DNA of 57,363 nt from Clostridia bacterium (GCA_017629275.1 JAGBXM010000042.1:1-57363); one strand, 5' to 3'. Positions 26,039 to 35,553 are shown, numbered from the stretch's first letter. Notes: generated from the letters alone by a model not told the origin. Program-made: numbers and translations.

Positions 26039-26647
26039 ATGGAAAAAGACAACGAGCGTTCTCAGAAAAGAACGAAACTCGAAGAAACCCGTACCTTCTG
26101 GCACGAGGTTTACGAGTGGCTTGAGTGTGCCGTTATTACCGTAATGGTCATTCTTTTGGTGTTTACCTTTCTTTTCAGACAGGTGAAGATCGATGGCGGC
26201 TCAATGAATCCCACGCTCATACATAACGAAAGGGTTATTGTGTCGGATGTTTTTTATACTCCCAAATACGGTGATATTGTCGTTATCTCGAGCGAGGTGT
26301 ACGATGATATTCCCATTATAAAAAGGGTCATTGCCACCGAGGGACAGTGGGTCGATATTTTTGACGGTGTTGTTTCGGTGGGTGACACCAAGAACAGTAT
26401 GAAGCCGGTCGGCAAAGAGTTTGTCGGGGATATTTATACCGAGTCGGTTATCGGCGGCGGTGCTTACGGAAGTCACGAATATCCGTTGCAGGTGCCCGAA
26501 AACTGTGTCTTTGTTTTGGGCGATAACCGTCCCGTGTCGCTTGACAGCCGTACCGAGGCGGTCGGTATTGTCGACCAGCGTCACATCATCGGTAAGGCTC
26601 TTTACCGAGTTTACCCGTTTGATAAAATGGGAAGTCTTTATAAGTAA
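26039..26647 (+). CDS. lepB: Signal peptidase I
   Basis: 202 residues. Cleaves signal peptides of secreted proteins outside the membrane. A charged N-terminus (MEKDNERSQKRTKLEETRTF) is followed by one membrane helix (about 35-58), the catalytic Ser in IDGGSMNPTL, the general-base Lys in IIKRVIATEGQWVDI, and the conserved box VFVLGDNRPVSLDSR. All catalytic features are present. It is the second gene of the rplS block and a normal housekeeping neighbour of rbgA. Confidence 0.95.
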   Translation: MEKDNERSQKRTKLEETRTFWHEVYEWLECAVITVMVILLVFTFLFRQVKIDGGSMNPTLIHNERVIVSDVFYTPKYGDIVVISSEVYDDIPIIKRVIATEGQWVDIFDGVVSVGDTKNSMKPVGKEFVGDIYTESVIGGGAYGSHEYPLQVPENCVFVLGDNRPVSLDSRTEAVGIVDQRHIIGKALYRVYPFDKMGSLYK

Positions 26648-26663
26648 CGGAAGGTTTTAGTTT

Positions 26664-27530
26664 ATGAGTGAAATGCAGAACATTCAATGGTTTCCCGGTC
26701 ATATGAAAAAGACCGAAAGACAGATAGAGAAGGTACTGCCGCTGATTGATGCCGTTGCTGAAATTGCAGATGCCAGAATACCCGTCAGTAGCCGTAATCC
26801 GGAACTGTCGGGTATTGTTGCAGATAAACCGAGGTTGATTCTGCTTAATAAGTGCGATATTGCCGACAGATCAGCTACCGACCGTTGGATAAATTATTAT
26901 AAACAACAGGGTATTATTGCCATCCCGATGGATTGCCGATCCGGTAAAGGTATTGACAATTTTGTGCGTTCGGTCAAAGATTTATTGGCCGATAAGTTAG
27001 AGGCTTACGACAAGAAAGGTATGACGGGCAAACCCTTGCGCGTTATGGTTGTCGGTATTCCCAACGTCGGCAAGTCTTCGTTTATCAACCGTATGTCCAA
27101 AATGACCAAGGCACACGTTGCCGACCGCCCCGGTGTTACAAGGGGCAATCAGTGGTTTAAGATAGATGACCGTCTCGAACTGCTTGACACTCCCGGTGTT
27201 TTGTGGCCGAAGTTCGATGACCCAAAAGTCGGTGAGCATCTTGCTTTTACGGGTGCCGTCAAGGATGACGTTATTGACAAGGAACTGTTGGCGGTAAGGC
27301 TTTTGGAGTGTATGTCGGCCGAATATCCCGACCGTTTGAGAGAGCGTTACAAGGTTGAACCCGAAGAGTATTACGATGCGTATGATCTTTTGGGTGCCAT
27401 CGGTAAAAAACGCGGTATGATGATGCGCGGCGGCGAGGTCGACTGTGAAAGAGCGTCGACCATGTTGCTTGACGAGTATCGCGGAGGTAAACTCGGAAAC
27501 ATTACACTTGAAATGCCGGAGGATAAGTAA
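26664..27530 (+). CDS. rbgA: Ribosome biogenesis GTPase RbgA
   Basis: 288 residues. Circularly permuted GTPase (YlqF/YawG family) acting late in 50S assembly. The order G4 (LLNKCDIAD, about residue 51), G5-like SGKGI, G1 ([14 protein letters not shown], about 130) and G3 ([10 protein letters not shown]) confirms the permutation. The N-terminal [14 protein letters not shown] is typical. The stop overlaps the rnhB start (TAATG), so translation is coupled. The rbgA-rnhB pairing is classical in Firmicutes. Confidence 0.95.
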   Translation: MSEMQNIQWFPGHMKKTERQIEKVLPLIDAVAEIADARIPVSSRNPELSGIVADKPRLILLNKCDIADRSATDRWINYYKQQGIIAIPMDCRSGKGIDNFVRSVKDLLADKLEAYDKKGMTGKPLRVMVVGIPNVGKSSFINRMSKMTKAHVADRPGVTRGNQWFKIDDRLELLDTPGVLWPKFDDPKVGEHLAFTGAVKDDVIDKELLAVRLLECMSAEYPDRLRERYKVEPEEYYDAYDLLGAIGKKRGMMMRGGEVDCERASTMLLDEYRGGKLGNITLEMPEDK

Positions 27531-28138
27531 TGCCTGATTTTGAGTATGAAAACCTTTATAAGCAAAAGGGCTATAAATTCATTTGCGGTGTTGACGAAGC
27601 GGGCCGCGGACCTTTGGCGGGTCCCGTCTGTGCGGCGGCGGTCATTCTGCCCGACGGTGTTGAGATAGAAGGTCTTAACGATTCCAAAAAACTGACCGAG
27701 AAAAAGCGCGAAAGTCTATATGACGTTATTGTCGAGAAGGCTTTGGCGTATTCGGTGGCCTTTGCTTCGGTTGAAGAAATTGAAGAGGTCAATATTTTAA
27801 ACGCTACTTATCTGGCTATGAACCGAGCCATTGAAGGCTTGTCACAAAGCCCCGATTTTGCACTTATCGACGGCAACCGTGTGCCTTTTGGCATTACCGT
27901 TCCCTGTGAAACGGTGGTCAAGGGTGATGGAAAATCCTGCTCGATTGCTGCGGCTTCGGTACTTGCTAAAGTGACGAGGGACAGACTGCTGTTGGAGTAT
28001 GCCGAAAAGTATCCCGAGTACGGCTTCGAGGCTCATAAAGGCTACGGAACGGCGGCACATTACGATGCCATCCGCAAACACGGTGTATTGCCGATTCACA
28101 GAAAGAGTTTTTTAAAGTCGTTCTTTGAGGGTAAGTGA
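27530..28138 (+). CDS. rnhB: Ribonuclease HII
   Basis: 202 residues. Removes ribonucleotides misincorporated into DNA and RNA in RNA-DNA hybrids. Active-site residues are visible: Asp and Glu in [15 protein letters not shown], Asp in [11 protein letters not shown] and Asp in [12 protein letters not shown], with the [13 protein letters not shown] box downstream. It overlaps rbgA at its start and yraN at its end (TGATG), consistent with one operon. Confidence 0.96.
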   Translation: MPDFEYENLYKQKGYKFICGVDEAGRGPLAGPVCAAAVILPDGVEIEGLNDSKKLTEKKRESLYDVIVEKALAYSVAFASVEEIEEVNILNATYLAMNRAIEGLSQSPDFALIDGNRVPFGITVPCETVVKGDGKSCSIAAASVLAKVTRDRLLLEYAEKYPEYGFEAHKGYGTAAHYDAIRKHGVLPIHRKSFLKSFFEGK

Positions 28139-28503
28139 TGGGTAAGACGCAGGATATCGGAAATAAGGGAGAAGCCTTTGTTGCCGAGTATTTGAACAAA
28201 AAAGGTTTTATTATTTCGGCAAGAAATTACCGTTGCAAATTCGGTGAGATCGACGTTATCGCCGAAAATGACGATTTGATCCTGTTTGTTGAGGTCAAAA
28301 CGAGGGCTGCGGGGTCGAGGATTCGACCTTATGAATACGTCACGCCCGAAAAACAACGGAAATTGAGCGTTACGGCCAATATTTATCTGCAACATAACGG
28401 CTATGGCTTAAAACCGAGGTTTGACGTTGCGGAGGTGTTTACCGCGCCCGACGGAAAAATGACACTTAATTATTTTGAAAATGCTTTTACATCTACCGTT
28501 TGA
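28138..28503 (+). CDS. yraN: YraN/UPF0102 family nuclease-like protein
   Basis: 121 residues from the ATG at 28138, overlapping the rnhB stop by one base. UPF0102 proteins have a restriction endonuclease-like fold: GNKGEAFVAEYL at the N-terminus, NYRCKFGEIDVIAENDD and LILFVEVKTRA supply the Asp/Glu-x-Lys active-site pattern. The exact substrate is not established for the family; proximity to rnhB suggests nucleic acid repair. Confidence 0.9.
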   Translation: MGKTQDIGNKGEAFVAEYLNKKGFIISARNYRCKFGEIDVIAENDDLILFVEVKTRAAGSRIRPYEYVTPEKQRKLSVTANIYLQHNGYGLKPRFDVAEVFTAPDGKMTLNYFENAFTSTV

Positions 28504-28572
28504 CAAAGCGATTGGTTTGGTGTAAAATAAATAGGTTATTTGATTTTCACATTTTTGAATGGGGAAGATATT

Positions 28573-30060
28573 ATGAAGTATTTGAGTACAAGAGATGCAA
28601 ATGTAAGGGTTTCGGCGGCTACCGCTATTTCGCAGGGTATTTCCGAAGAAGGCGGTCTGTTTGTTCCCGAATATATTCCGAGCCTTACGGCCGACGATTT
28701 CTGCCGTTTGTCAAAGCTTGATTATATTGGCAGAGCCAAGGCGGTATTAAGCCTTTATCTTGACGATTTCAGTGAGGAAGAGCTTGATTACTGTGTCAGG
28801 GGCGCATACAGCGGTACCTTTGACGAAGATCTGCCTGCTCCTCTTTACAAGTTGAAAAACGGTGAGTATATCCTTGAACTCTGGCACGGCCCGACCTGCG
28901 CTTTCAAGGACCTTGCTTTACAGTTGTTGCCGTTCCTTCTTACCACCTCTGCCAAAAAGGTGGGCAAGGGAAGAACCGTTATTCTGGTTGCGACCTCGGG
29001 TGACACCGGTAAGGCCGCATTGGAAGGCTTCAGTGACGTACCCAATACCGATATCGTTGTTTTCTATCCCAATAACGGTGTAAGTCCCATGCAGAAGTTG
29101 CAGATGGATACTCAAAAGGGCAACAACGTATTTGTTTCGGCTATTGAGGGCAACTTTGACGATGCACAGACCGGTGTTAAGAAGATCTTTACCGATTCTG
29201 CCGTTAAGGCATTATTGAAGGAAAACGGAATGGAGTTTTCAAGTGCCAACTCCATTAACTGGGGACGTCTTGTTCCGCAGATCGTTTACTACGTTTCGGC
29301 TTACTGTGACCTGATTAAAAACGGTGAAAACCTTGACGGAGGATTTAACGTTGTTGTTCCGACGGGTAACTTCGGTAACATTCTTGCCGCATATTACGCC
29401 AAGTGTATGGGTGTTCCCATTGCGAAGCTTATATGTGCTTCGAATGCCAACAACATTCTGACCGACTTTATCAAGACGGGTGTTTATGACCGCAACCGTG
29501 AGTTTTACACCACCGCTTCGCCTTCGATGGATATTCTTATCTCTTCGAATCTGGAGCGTATGATATATCATCTGGGCGGCAACGATGCCAAAATGACGGC
29601 AGAATTGCAAAAGCAGTTGGCAGACAACGGACGTTATGAGATAAAAGGTGAGATGCTCGAAAAGCTGCAGAGCCTTTACGAGGGCGGCTGCTGTGACGAT
29701 GCTGAGACCCTGAAGACCATTGCCGACAAGTTTGGTGAGTACAATTATCTTTGTGATACACATACCGCCGTTGCCGTCAAGGTTTACGATGAATACGTAA
29801 GCAGAACGGGTGACAACAGAACTACGGTTGTTGCATCTACCGCAAGTCCTTATAAGTTCTCGGCAAGTGTTCTGAAGGCGGTTGACGAGTCCAAGTGTTC
29901 GACCGATGAATTCAAAATGGTCGAGTTCTTAAGCGAGGCTACGGGAACCGTTCCGCCTGCTCCCATTAAGGCTTTGAAGGGCGCAACACCGCGATTCAAC
30001 AACGTTTGCGAAAAGGACGAAATGATCGACGTTGTTCTGAAGTTCCTCAAAATAAAATAA
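28573..30060 (+). CDS. thrC: Threonine synthase
   Basis: 495 residues. Converts O-phosphohomoserine to threonine with PLP. The start MKYLSTRDANVRVSAATAIS has GGGGAAGATATT upstream at the ATG 28573. The PLP lysine (about 111) is in GPTCAFKDLALQ; ATSGDTGKAALEGF is the phosphate-binding loop and VVPTGNFGNILAAYYAK another conserved segment. It is the long, fungal/E. coli-type enzyme rather than the short form. No thrB or hom gene is adjacent; the gene is monocistronic with its own terminator. Confidence 0.96.
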   Translation: MKYLSTRDANVRVSAATAISQGISEEGGLFVPEYIPSLTADDFCRLSKLDYIGRAKAVLSLYLDDFSEEELDYCVRGAYSGTFDEDLPAPLYKLKNGEYILELWHGPTCAFKDLALQLLPFLLTTSAKKVGKGRTVILVATSGDTGKAALEGFSDVPNTDIVVFYPNNGVSPMQKLQMDTQKGNNVFVSAIEGNFDDAQTGVKKIFTDSAVKALLKENGMEFSSANSINWGRLVPQIVYYVSAYCDLIKNGENLDGGFNVVVPTGNFGNILAAYYAKCMGVPIAKLICASNANNILTDFIKTGVYDRNREFYTTASPSMDILISSNLERMIYHLGGNDAKMTAELQKQLADNGRYEIKGEMLEKLQSLYEGGCCDDAETLKTIADKFGEYNYLCDTHTAVAVKVYDEYVSRTGDNRTTVVASTASPYKFSASVLKAVDESKCSTDEFKMVEFLSEATGTVPPAPIKALKGATPRFNNVCEKDEMIDVVLKFLKIK

Positions 30061-30069
30061 ATTAAAGCA

Positions 30070-30099
30070 GGACTATCGCTTTCGGCGATAGTCCCGTTT
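30070..30099. terminator. Bidirectional terminator between thrC and the DUF1540 gene
   Basis: GGACTATCGC (30070-30079) pairs exactly with GCGATAGTCC (30085-30094) around TTTCG. CGTTTT follows rightward; the leftward side is T-poor but the genes converge here. Confidence 0.8.
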
Positions 30100-30113
30100 T
30101 GCAAAATTTCGGT

Positions 30114-30290
30114 TTACTTAATTTCAAAGGTGCCGCAGGCAGTCTCAGACGAGGTCTGTGCGTTGTGGTGAACAACGTTGATGTGACCTGCATCACAGCA
30201 GTTGTCCTTGGTGTGATAACGGCAGTTTTCTACCTCACACTTGATACCCGAAATCTTGCATCCGTTAGAATTGCATCCGTTTTCGTTCAT
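30114..30290 (-). CDS. DUF1540 small cysteine-rich protein
   Basis: 58 residues, ATG at 30290 with CTTCAGGAGAAATATT upstream. It shows the DUF1540 arrangement: IKCEVENCRYH, DNCCDAGHINV and ETACGTFEIK, with eight Cys that likely bind zinc. An extra N-terminal pair of Cys (NGCNSNGC) precedes the domain. These small proteins are common in spore-forming and anaerobic Firmicutes; function is unknown. It is encoded opposite to its neighbours and is short enough to be missed by automatic calling. Confidence 0.85.
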   Translation of the reverse strand: MNENGCNSNGCKISGIKCEVENCRYHTKDNCCDAGHINVVHHNAQTSSETACGTFEIK

Positions 30291-30380
30291 AATATTTCTC
30301 CTGAAGGTTAGATTTGTCCCGAAAGGACGATATTATTGTGACCGAAAAAATTCAAATTATCCTGAAAAGGAGGGCGGCAG

Positions 30381-31064
30381 ATGTCGCTGTATACTATCTC
30401 TGATCTTCATTTGTCGCTCAGCGCCGACAAACCGATGGACGTATTTTACGGTTGGGATAACTATATGAACCGTCTTGAGGCTAATTGGAAGCGCGTTGTG
30501 ACAAACGACGATACGGTAATTATTCCCGGTGATATTTCGTGGGCATTAAAGCTGGAAGACACTTTGGAAGATCTTAAATTTATTGATGCTTTGCCGGGTC
30601 AAAAAATACTTATCAAGGGCAATCACGATCTTTGGTGGAGTACAATGGCCAAGATCAAAGCCTTTTTTGAAGAGAATAAAATCAAAACGATTCAATGCCT
30701 TTTCAATTCGTGTATCGAGGTCGAAGGCGTAGGTATAACGGGAAGCCGAGGATGGTTTTTCGACAAACCTGAGGCCGAGAAAAAGGTGATCTTACGTGAA
30801 GCGGGAAGGCTTGAAACTTCACTTAAAGCGGCCGAGGAGAAGAATTTAAAACCGTTAGTGTTTTTACATTATCCTCCCGTTTATGAGGATTCGAAATGCG
30901 ACGAGATAATGGATGTTTTGAAGGCACACAATATTACCACCGTCTATCACGGGCATATTCACGGCTCGGGACTTCACCGCTCGGTGACCGAGTGCGACGG
31001 TATAAAATTCAAGCTTGTGTCCTGCGACTGCATTGATTTTACGCCGTTCAGAATTATTTTGTGA
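30381..31064 (+). CDS. Calcineurin-like metallophosphoesterase
   Basis: 227 residues. Metal-dependent phosphoesterase with the five usual blocks: ISDLHLS, GDISWAL, KGNHDLWW, FLHYPP and YHGHIHGSGLH. AAAGGAGGGCGGCAG gives a strong RBS. It lacks a signal peptide and membrane helices, so it is cytoplasmic. The subfamily (YkuE/YfcE-like or Mre11-like nucleotide phosphatases) cannot be decided and the substrate is unknown. The gene stands alone between the DUF1540 gene and tig. Confidence 0.85.
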   Translation: MSLYTISDLHLSLSADKPMDVFYGWDNYMNRLEANWKRVVTNDDTVIIPGDISWALKLEDTLEDLKFIDALPGQKILIKGNHDLWWSTMAKIKAFFEENKIKTIQCLFNSCIEVEGVGITGSRGWFFDKPEAEKKVILREAGRLETSLKAAEEKNLKPLVFLHYPPVYEDSKCDEIMDVLKAHNITTVYHGHIHGSGLHRSVTECDGIKFKLVSCDCIDFTPFRIIL

Positions 31065-31234
31065 AAATTTTGAGCGTTGTTTTCGTCGATTTTCAAGATT
31101 TATACTTAAATTTTAAGGTAGAAATGGATAAATTTAATAAATTTTGCCAAATTGCGGATTTTTTTAAAGAAAAGTATGGAAAAATCAATCGTAATGTGGT
31201 ATTATAGTTTGAGAATTTTTGTGGAGGTCTTATA

Positions 31235-32788
31235 ATGCTTAAGGAATTCAGTAAAAAAGAAACAAACCGTTATGAGCTTGTAATTACAGTTGATGCCGAG
31301 AAGTTCAACGAGGCTATCAAGCAGGCTTATCAGGAAAACGGCAAAAAAATCAACGTACCCGGATTCAGAAAGGGTAAAGCCCCTATGGGTCTTATTGAGA
31401 AATACTACGGTGAGTCGGTCTTCTTTGAAGACGCTCTTAACATTCTCTATCCCGAGGCAGTTCAGTCGGCTATCGACGAGTCTAAGTTGGAGTTTGTTGA
31501 CGACAAGATTGATTTTGATCTCGTTTCCATCTCCAAGGCAGAGGGTGTAGAGTTCAAGGTCGTTATCACCGTTAAGCCTGAAGTTGCAATCGACGGCTAC
31601 AAGGGTCTCAAGGCTGAGAGAGTCAAGACCGTTGTTACCGATGAAGAGATCGATGCTGAGGTTAATGCAGTTGCCGACCGTAACTCCAGAATGATCACCG
31701 TTGAGGACCGCGCTGCCGCTATGGGCGACACCGCAGTTATCGACTATGAAGGCTCGGTTGACGGCGTACCTTTTGACGGCGGTAAGGGTGAATCTTACTC
31801 GTTGGCTCTCGGTTCGGGTTCGTTTATCCCCGGCTTTGAGGAACAGGTCGCAGGTCACAACACCGGTGACGAGTTCGACGTAAACGTCACCTTCCCCGAA
31901 GAGTACCACGCAGAGGAACTTAAAGGCAAGGCCGCAGTATTTAAAGTAAAGCTTCACGAGATTAAGACCAAGGAAATGCCCCAAATCGACGACGAGTTCG
32001 CTAAGGATGTCAGTGAGTTTGATACCCTCGCAGAGTATAAGGCAGATCTGAAGGCCAAGGCTATCGAGCGTAAGGACAAGCAGGCTGATGCCGATGTTGA
32101 GAATCAGCTTGTTGAGCAGATCATTGAGCTTGTAAAGGCTGAAATTCCCGAGGCTATGATCGAGAACCGTGCAAGACAGAGTGTTGAAGAGTTCGCTTAC
32201 AGACTCCAGGCTCAGGGTATGGATCTTTCGACCTACCTCAAGTATATGGGCGGTTCTATCGACCAGTTTAAGGACACCTTCAAGCCCCAGGCAGAGGCTC
32301 AGGTCAAGATTCGTCTTGCTCTTGAAAAGATTGCCGAGCTTGAGAAGATCGAGATTTCCGAAGAGGACCTTAACGCCGAGTTTGAAAAGATGGCTAAGGA
32401 TTACAATATGGAGATCGATCAGATCAAGGCTTCGGTTCCTGCTGATGAGCTTAAGAAGGATCTTGCAGTTCAGAAGGCTATGGACGTTGTCAAGGCAGCC
32501 GCGGTTGTTGCTGACGTAGACAAGAAGTCTGAGAAGACCGAAGAGGAGAAGAAGCCTGCTGCAAAGAAGACTTCGACTGCTAAGAAGTCGACCGCTACCA
32601 AGAAGGCCGACGGTGAAAAGGCTCCCGCTAAGAAGTCGACCACTACCAAGAAGGCTGACGGCGAAAAGGCTCCTGCTAAGAAGTCGACCACTACCAAGAA
32701 GGCTGACGGTGAGAAGGCTCCCGCCAAGAAGTCGACCTCTACTGCCAAGAAAACCACTACCAAGAAGGCAGAGGATAAGGGTGAATAA
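31235..32788 (+). CDS. tig: Trigger factor with lysine-rich repeat tail
   Basis: 517 residues. Ribosome-bound chaperone and prolyl isomerase. The N-terminal ribosome-binding domain has the signature VPGFRKGKAPMGLIEKYYG; the FKBP domain (about 155-245) shows DTAVIDYEGSVDGVPFDGGK and SFIPGFEEQVAGH; the long helical C-terminal arm follows to about residue 430. The last 85 or so residues are an unusual basic, low-complexity tail made of 16-residue repeats (KKSTTTKKADGEKAPA). Ordinary trigger factors end near residue 430-450. The gene leads the tig-clpP-clpX cluster, separated from clpP by a hairpin. Confidence 0.95.
   Translation: MLKEFSKKETNRYELVITVDAEKFNEAIKQAYQENGKKINVPGFRKGKAPMGLIEKYYGESVFFEDALNILYPEAVQSAIDESKLEFVDDKIDFDLVSISKAEGVEFKVVITVKPEVAIDGYKGLKAERVKTVVTDEEIDAEVNAVADRNSRMITVEDRAAAMGDTAVIDYEGSVDGVPFDGGKGESYSLALGSGSFIPGFEEQVAGHNTGDEFDVNVTFPEEYHAEELKGKAAVFKVKLHEIKTKEMPQIDDEFAKDVSEFDTLAEYKADLKAKAIERKDKQADADVENQLVEQIIELVKAEIPEAMIENRARQSVEEFAYRLQAQGMDLSTYLKYMGGSIDQFKDTFKPQAEAQVKIRLALEKIAELEKIEISEEDLNAEFEKMAKDYNMEIDQIKASVPADELKKDLAVQKAMDVVKAAAVVADVDKKSEKTEEEKKPAAKKTSTAKKSTATKKADGEKAPAKKSTTTKKADGEKAPAKKSTTTKKADGEKAPAKKSTSTAKKTTTKKAEDKGE
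32582..32743 (+). repeat. Tandem 48-bp repeats coding the trigger factor tail
   Basis: Three 48-base units (32582-32629, 32630-32677, 32678-32725) and a partial fourth encode near-identical copies of KKSTTTKKADGEKAPA. The units differ mostly at silent or single positions, suggesting recent slippage or recombination. Confidence 0.9.
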
Positions 32789-32867
32789 TCGGGATTTCCG
32801 ATTAGTTGTTTATAATACGTAAAACGGTTGCATACTATTTTCTGTGGTATGACCGCCAAGTGTTAGC

Positions 32868-32910
32868 TAAAAGCGGCAGAATTCACAGAGTTCTGTCGCT
32901 TTATGTTTTG
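32868..32910 (+). terminator. Hairpin between tig and clpP
   Basis: AAAGCGGCAGAAT pairs (with wobbles) with GTTCTGTCGCTTT, followed by ATGTTTTG. The T-run is poor, so it may attenuate rather than stop transcription into clpP, 33 bases later. Confidence 0.6.
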
Positions 32911-32943
32911 ATTTAAAATTCATTTTCAAAGGAGATATGCTTT

Positions 32944-33525
32944 ATGAGTTTAGTGCCAATGGTTATTGAACAGACCGGTGCAGGCGAGCGTTCATTTGAT
33001 ATTTTTTCAAGACTTTTGAACGACCGTATCGTTATGCTTTGCGATCAGGTCAATGATGCAACCGCAAGTCTTGTTATTGCACAGATGCTTTATCTTGAGA
33101 GTAAGGACCCCGATAAGGATATTTATTTCTATATCAACAGTCCCGGCGGAAGCGTTTCGGCAGGTCTTGCTATTTACGACACTATGAATTATATCAAGTG
33201 TGACGTCAGCACCATTTGTATGGGTATGGCTGCTTCTATGGGCGCATTTTTGCTCTCGTCGGGCGCAAAGGGTAAGCGTATTGCTTTGCCTAACAGTGAG
33301 ATTATGATTCATCAGCCTTTGGGCGGTGCTCAGGGTCAGGCTACCGATATTATTATCCACGCTAACCACATTGAGAGAACCCGTGAAAAGCTCAATAAGA
33401 TTCTTGCCGCAAATTCGGGGCAGTCTTATGAAAAGGTCTGTCTCGATACCGAGCGCGACAACTTCCTGTCGGCTCAGGAGGCTTTGGAGTACGGACTTAT
33501 CGATAAGGTTATCGAAAAAAGATAA
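32944..33525 (+). CDS. clpP: ATP-dependent Clp protease proteolytic subunit
   Basis: 193 residues, usual ClpP length. Serine protease that forms tetradecamers and degrades proteins fed by ClpX. The start [20 protein letters not shown] is typical. The catalytic Ser is in [12 protein letters not shown] (about 98), the His in [14 protein letters not shown] (about 123) and the Asp in the later LDTERDNF segment. RBS AAAGGAGATAT precedes the ATG. clpX starts 14 bases after its stop. Confidence 0.97.
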   Translation: MSLVPMVIEQTGAGERSFDIFSRLLNDRIVMLCDQVNDATASLVIAQMLYLESKDPDKDIYFYINSPGGSVSAGLAIYDTMNYIKCDVSTICMGMAASMGAFLLSSGAKGKRIALPNSEIMIHQPLGGAQGQATDIIIHANHIERTREKLNKILAANSGQSYEKVCLDTERDNFLSAQEALEYGLIDKVIEKR

Positions 33526-33539
33526 TTTCGGAGTGAATA

Positions 33540-34847
33540 ATGTCTAATAATAAAAATTGTCCGGTTTGTTCATTCTGCGGACGAACCGAAAGTGAGGTAG
33601 ACCATCTCATCGCAGGAAACGGTGTGTTTATCTGTGATGACTGTATTGAGGTCTGCTATACCTTGCTGAATGATTCTGAGGTCGCTGACGCAAGGCGCAG
33701 TAAGAAGGCGTCTTCTAAAGCGAAGGTGCCTAACGATTTTAAATTGCCGACCCCTGCCGAACTGAAAGCCCATCTTGATGAGTACGTTATCGGTCAGGAC
33801 GATGCCAAGAAAACACTGAGCGTTGCAGTATATAACCACTATAAACGTATCTTCTTTTCAGAAAATTCGGATGTTGAGTTGGTCAAGAGTAACGTTCTGA
33901 TGTTGGGCCCTACCGGTGTCGGTAAAACCTTGTTGGCACAGACCTTGGCCCGTTTTCTTGACGTGCCGATAGCCATTGCCGATGCAACGACTTTGACCGA
34001 AGCAGGTTATGTCGGTGAAGACGTTGAAAATATTTTGCTTCGTCTGATTCAGGCTGCCGATTTTGATATTGAGAAGGCCGAGCGCGGTATTATCTATGTT
34101 GACGAAATTGACAAGATTGCGCGTAAGTCGGAAAACGCTTCCATTACGCGTGACGTCAGCGGTGAGGGCGTTCAGCAGGCTTTGCTTAAAATTTTGGAGG
34201 GTACCGTTTCCAACGTGCCTCCGCAGGGCGGAAGAAAACATCCTCAACAGGAGTTTATTCAGCTCAACACCACCAACATTCTGTTTATATGTGCAGGTGC
34301 GTTTGACGGAATTGAGAAAATTGTTGCCAAGCGTCTTGGTGACAGCGGTCTCGGTTTCGGTGCCGACGTAAAATCCAAACAGCAGGTTGAGGACGAAATT
34401 ACCGCAAGAAAGGTTATTCATCACGATCTTGTGAAGTTCGGTCTTATCCCTGAGCTTGTCGGACGTCTGCCCGTTATTGCATCTTTGGATGCAATGGATG
34501 AAGCAACGCTTTACAGAATTATGGTCGAGCCTAAGAACTCTATAATCAAGCAGTATACCGAACTGTTCAGAATGGATAATATCGAATTGGAGTTCGAAGA
34601 AGAGGCGTTGCGCAGTATTGCCAAGACCACCGTTGAACGCAAAACGGGTGCCAGAGGCTTGCGCTCGATAATCGAAGGTATCCTTCGTGATATTATGTTT
34701 GAGTCACCTTCGGATAAGACCATCAGCAAGATTGTTATAACCCGAGAGTGTGCAGAAGGTACGGGCAGTCCACGGGTGGAAAACAACCGCAAACCCGAAC
34801 CCAATCTCAAAAAGTCTGAAATTGATATTCCGATACCAAGAAAATAA
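33540..34847 (+). CDS. clpX: Clp protease ATP-binding subunit ClpX
   Basis: 435 residues. AAA+ unfoldase for ClpP. The N-terminal zinc-binding domain has [17 protein letters not shown] and ICDDCIEVC. Walker A is [15 protein letters not shown] (about residue 122), Walker [14 protein letters not shown], followed by SVSGEGVQ-type [16 protein letters not shown] and the ClpX-specific [12 protein letters not shown]. It is closely followed by a strong terminator, closing the clpP-clpX unit. Confidence 0.97.
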   Translation: MSNNKNCPVCSFCGRTESEVDHLIAGNGVFICDDCIEVCYTLLNDSEVADARRSKKASSKAKVPNDFKLPTPAELKAHLDEYVIGQDDAKKTLSVAVYNHYKRIFFSENSDVELVKSNVLMLGPTGVGKTLLAQTLARFLDVPIAIADATTLTEAGYVGEDVENILLRLIQAADFDIEKAERGIIYVDEIDKIARKSENASITRDVSGEGVQQALLKILEGTVSNVPPQGGRKHPQQEFIQLNTTNILFICAGAFDGIEKIVAKRLGDSGLGFGADVKSKQQVEDEITARKVIHHDLVKFGLIPELVGRLPVIASLDAMDEATLYRIMVEPKNSIIKQYTELFRMDNIELEFEEEALRSIAKTTVERKTGARGLRSIIEGILRDIMFESPSDKTISKIVITRECAEGTGSPRVENNRKPEPNLKKSEIDIPIPRK

Positions 34848-34848
34848 A

Positions 34849-34879
34849 AAAAGCGGCGATGAAAATCGCCGCTTTTTTT
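34849..34879 (+). terminator. Terminator after clpX
   Basis: AAAGCGGCGAT pairs with ATCGCCGCTTT around GAAA, followed by TTTT. Strong, perfect stem. Confidence 0.9.
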
Positions 34880-34885
34880 GAGGTT

Positions 34886-35035
34886 TGTCAACTTATATTT
34901 AAAAAAACTCCAAATGATATTAAAACCATAAGCGATTTAATAAAAACCGCATAAAATCAACCTTTTTGGCAATTTGTTACAGTCGTCAACAAGGATGCGA
35001 TTTCCTAAAAAACCGACATTAAATATAAGGTGACA
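34886..35035. repeat. Non-coding stretch with 17-bp inverted ends and an internal direct repeat
   Basis: The 300-base gap between clpX and the next gene has no ORF. TGTCAACTTATATTTAA (34886-34902) and its inverse at 35019-35035 match at 16 of 17 bases, 150 bp end to end. Inside, GCGATTTAATAAAAACCG (34932-34949) is repeated directly as GCGATTTCCTAAAAAACCG (34997-35015). No target-site duplication is evident. It could be a miniature element remnant; it is not a typical terminator. Confidence 0.35.
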
Positions 35036-35125
35036 GACCAGTAAATTTTACTGTGCTAAATAGTTAAAAACGGGAATGGGACTTTGGTTGTTTCTACAAA
35101 AATTTAGTTCGTCGGTGAAAAACAA

Positions 35126-35154
35126 TTGATTTTGAGTTTTTTTGGGGATATAAT
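35126..35154 (+). promoter_or_regulatory. Promoter of the XRE-family gene
   Basis: TTGATT (35126-35131), 17-base spacer, TATAAT (35149-35154). The coding start is 33 bases downstream. Confidence 0.75.
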
Positions 35155-35186
35155 CAAATTGTAAATAAATGAAGAGTGGTGATTAT

Positions 35187-35468
35187 ATGCCCGAGTTTGT
35201 AATCAGTGCTGAGCGTCAGCAATTGATCGAAAATCTGGTTGAGAGGTTACCAATGATCAGAAAGAAGGTTCGTCTCTCGCAGGACGATCTCGGCAACATG
35301 GTGGGAAAAAGCCGCCAGAAAATCTCTGACGTTGAAAGACGTTCCGCACCGTTAGGTTGGGATACCTACGTTGCAATGTGCACCATGCTTGAACTTGTCG
35401 GTGCATTTGATCCCGAAAATGACGCTTGGTATTATGAGGACAAGGGTTGTTGGGGAAAACTTCTGTAA
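35187..35468 (+). CDS. XRE-family helix-turn-helix regulator
   Basis: 93 residues from the ATG at 35187, preceded by AGTGGTGAT; an ATG at 35169 has no RBS. The HTH is at about residues 20-65: MIRKKVRLSQDDLGNMVGKS, then RQKISDVERRSAPLGWDTYV. The C-terminal part (DPENDAWYYEDKGCWGKLL) is short and acidic/aromatic. It stands alone with its own promoter and terminator. No partner toxin or peptidase is next to it. Target unknown. Confidence 0.8.
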   Translation: MPEFVISAERQQLIENLVERLPMIRKKVRLSQDDLGNMVGKSRQKISDVERRSAPLGWDTYVAMCTMLELVGAFDPENDAWYYEDKGCWGKLL

Positions 35469-35480
35469 GTTTGTTTAAAA

Positions 35481-35514
35481 AACCTTTGGAGTTCTGACTC
35501 CGAAGGTTTTTTAT
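35481..35514 (+). terminator. Terminator after the XRE gene
   Basis: AACCTTTGGAGT pairs with ACTCCGAAGGTT around TCTG, followed by TTTTT. Confidence 0.85.
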
Positions 35515-35531
35515 TTTTCTTAGTTTTAATT

Positions 35532-35546
35532 TGAGAAACGTTCTCA
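35532..35546. promoter_or_regulatory. Zur operator 1
   Basis: TGAGAA-ACG-TTCTCA, a 15-bp palindrome just upstream of the -35 of the zinc operon promoter. It matches operator 2 in both half-sites. Confidence 0.8.
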
Positions 35547-35553
35547 ATTTATA

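Noticed and set aside
32582-32743. CRISPR-like array in the tig gene
   Set aside because: The repeats are contiguous 48-base coding units without unique spacers, in the reading frame of trigger factor.
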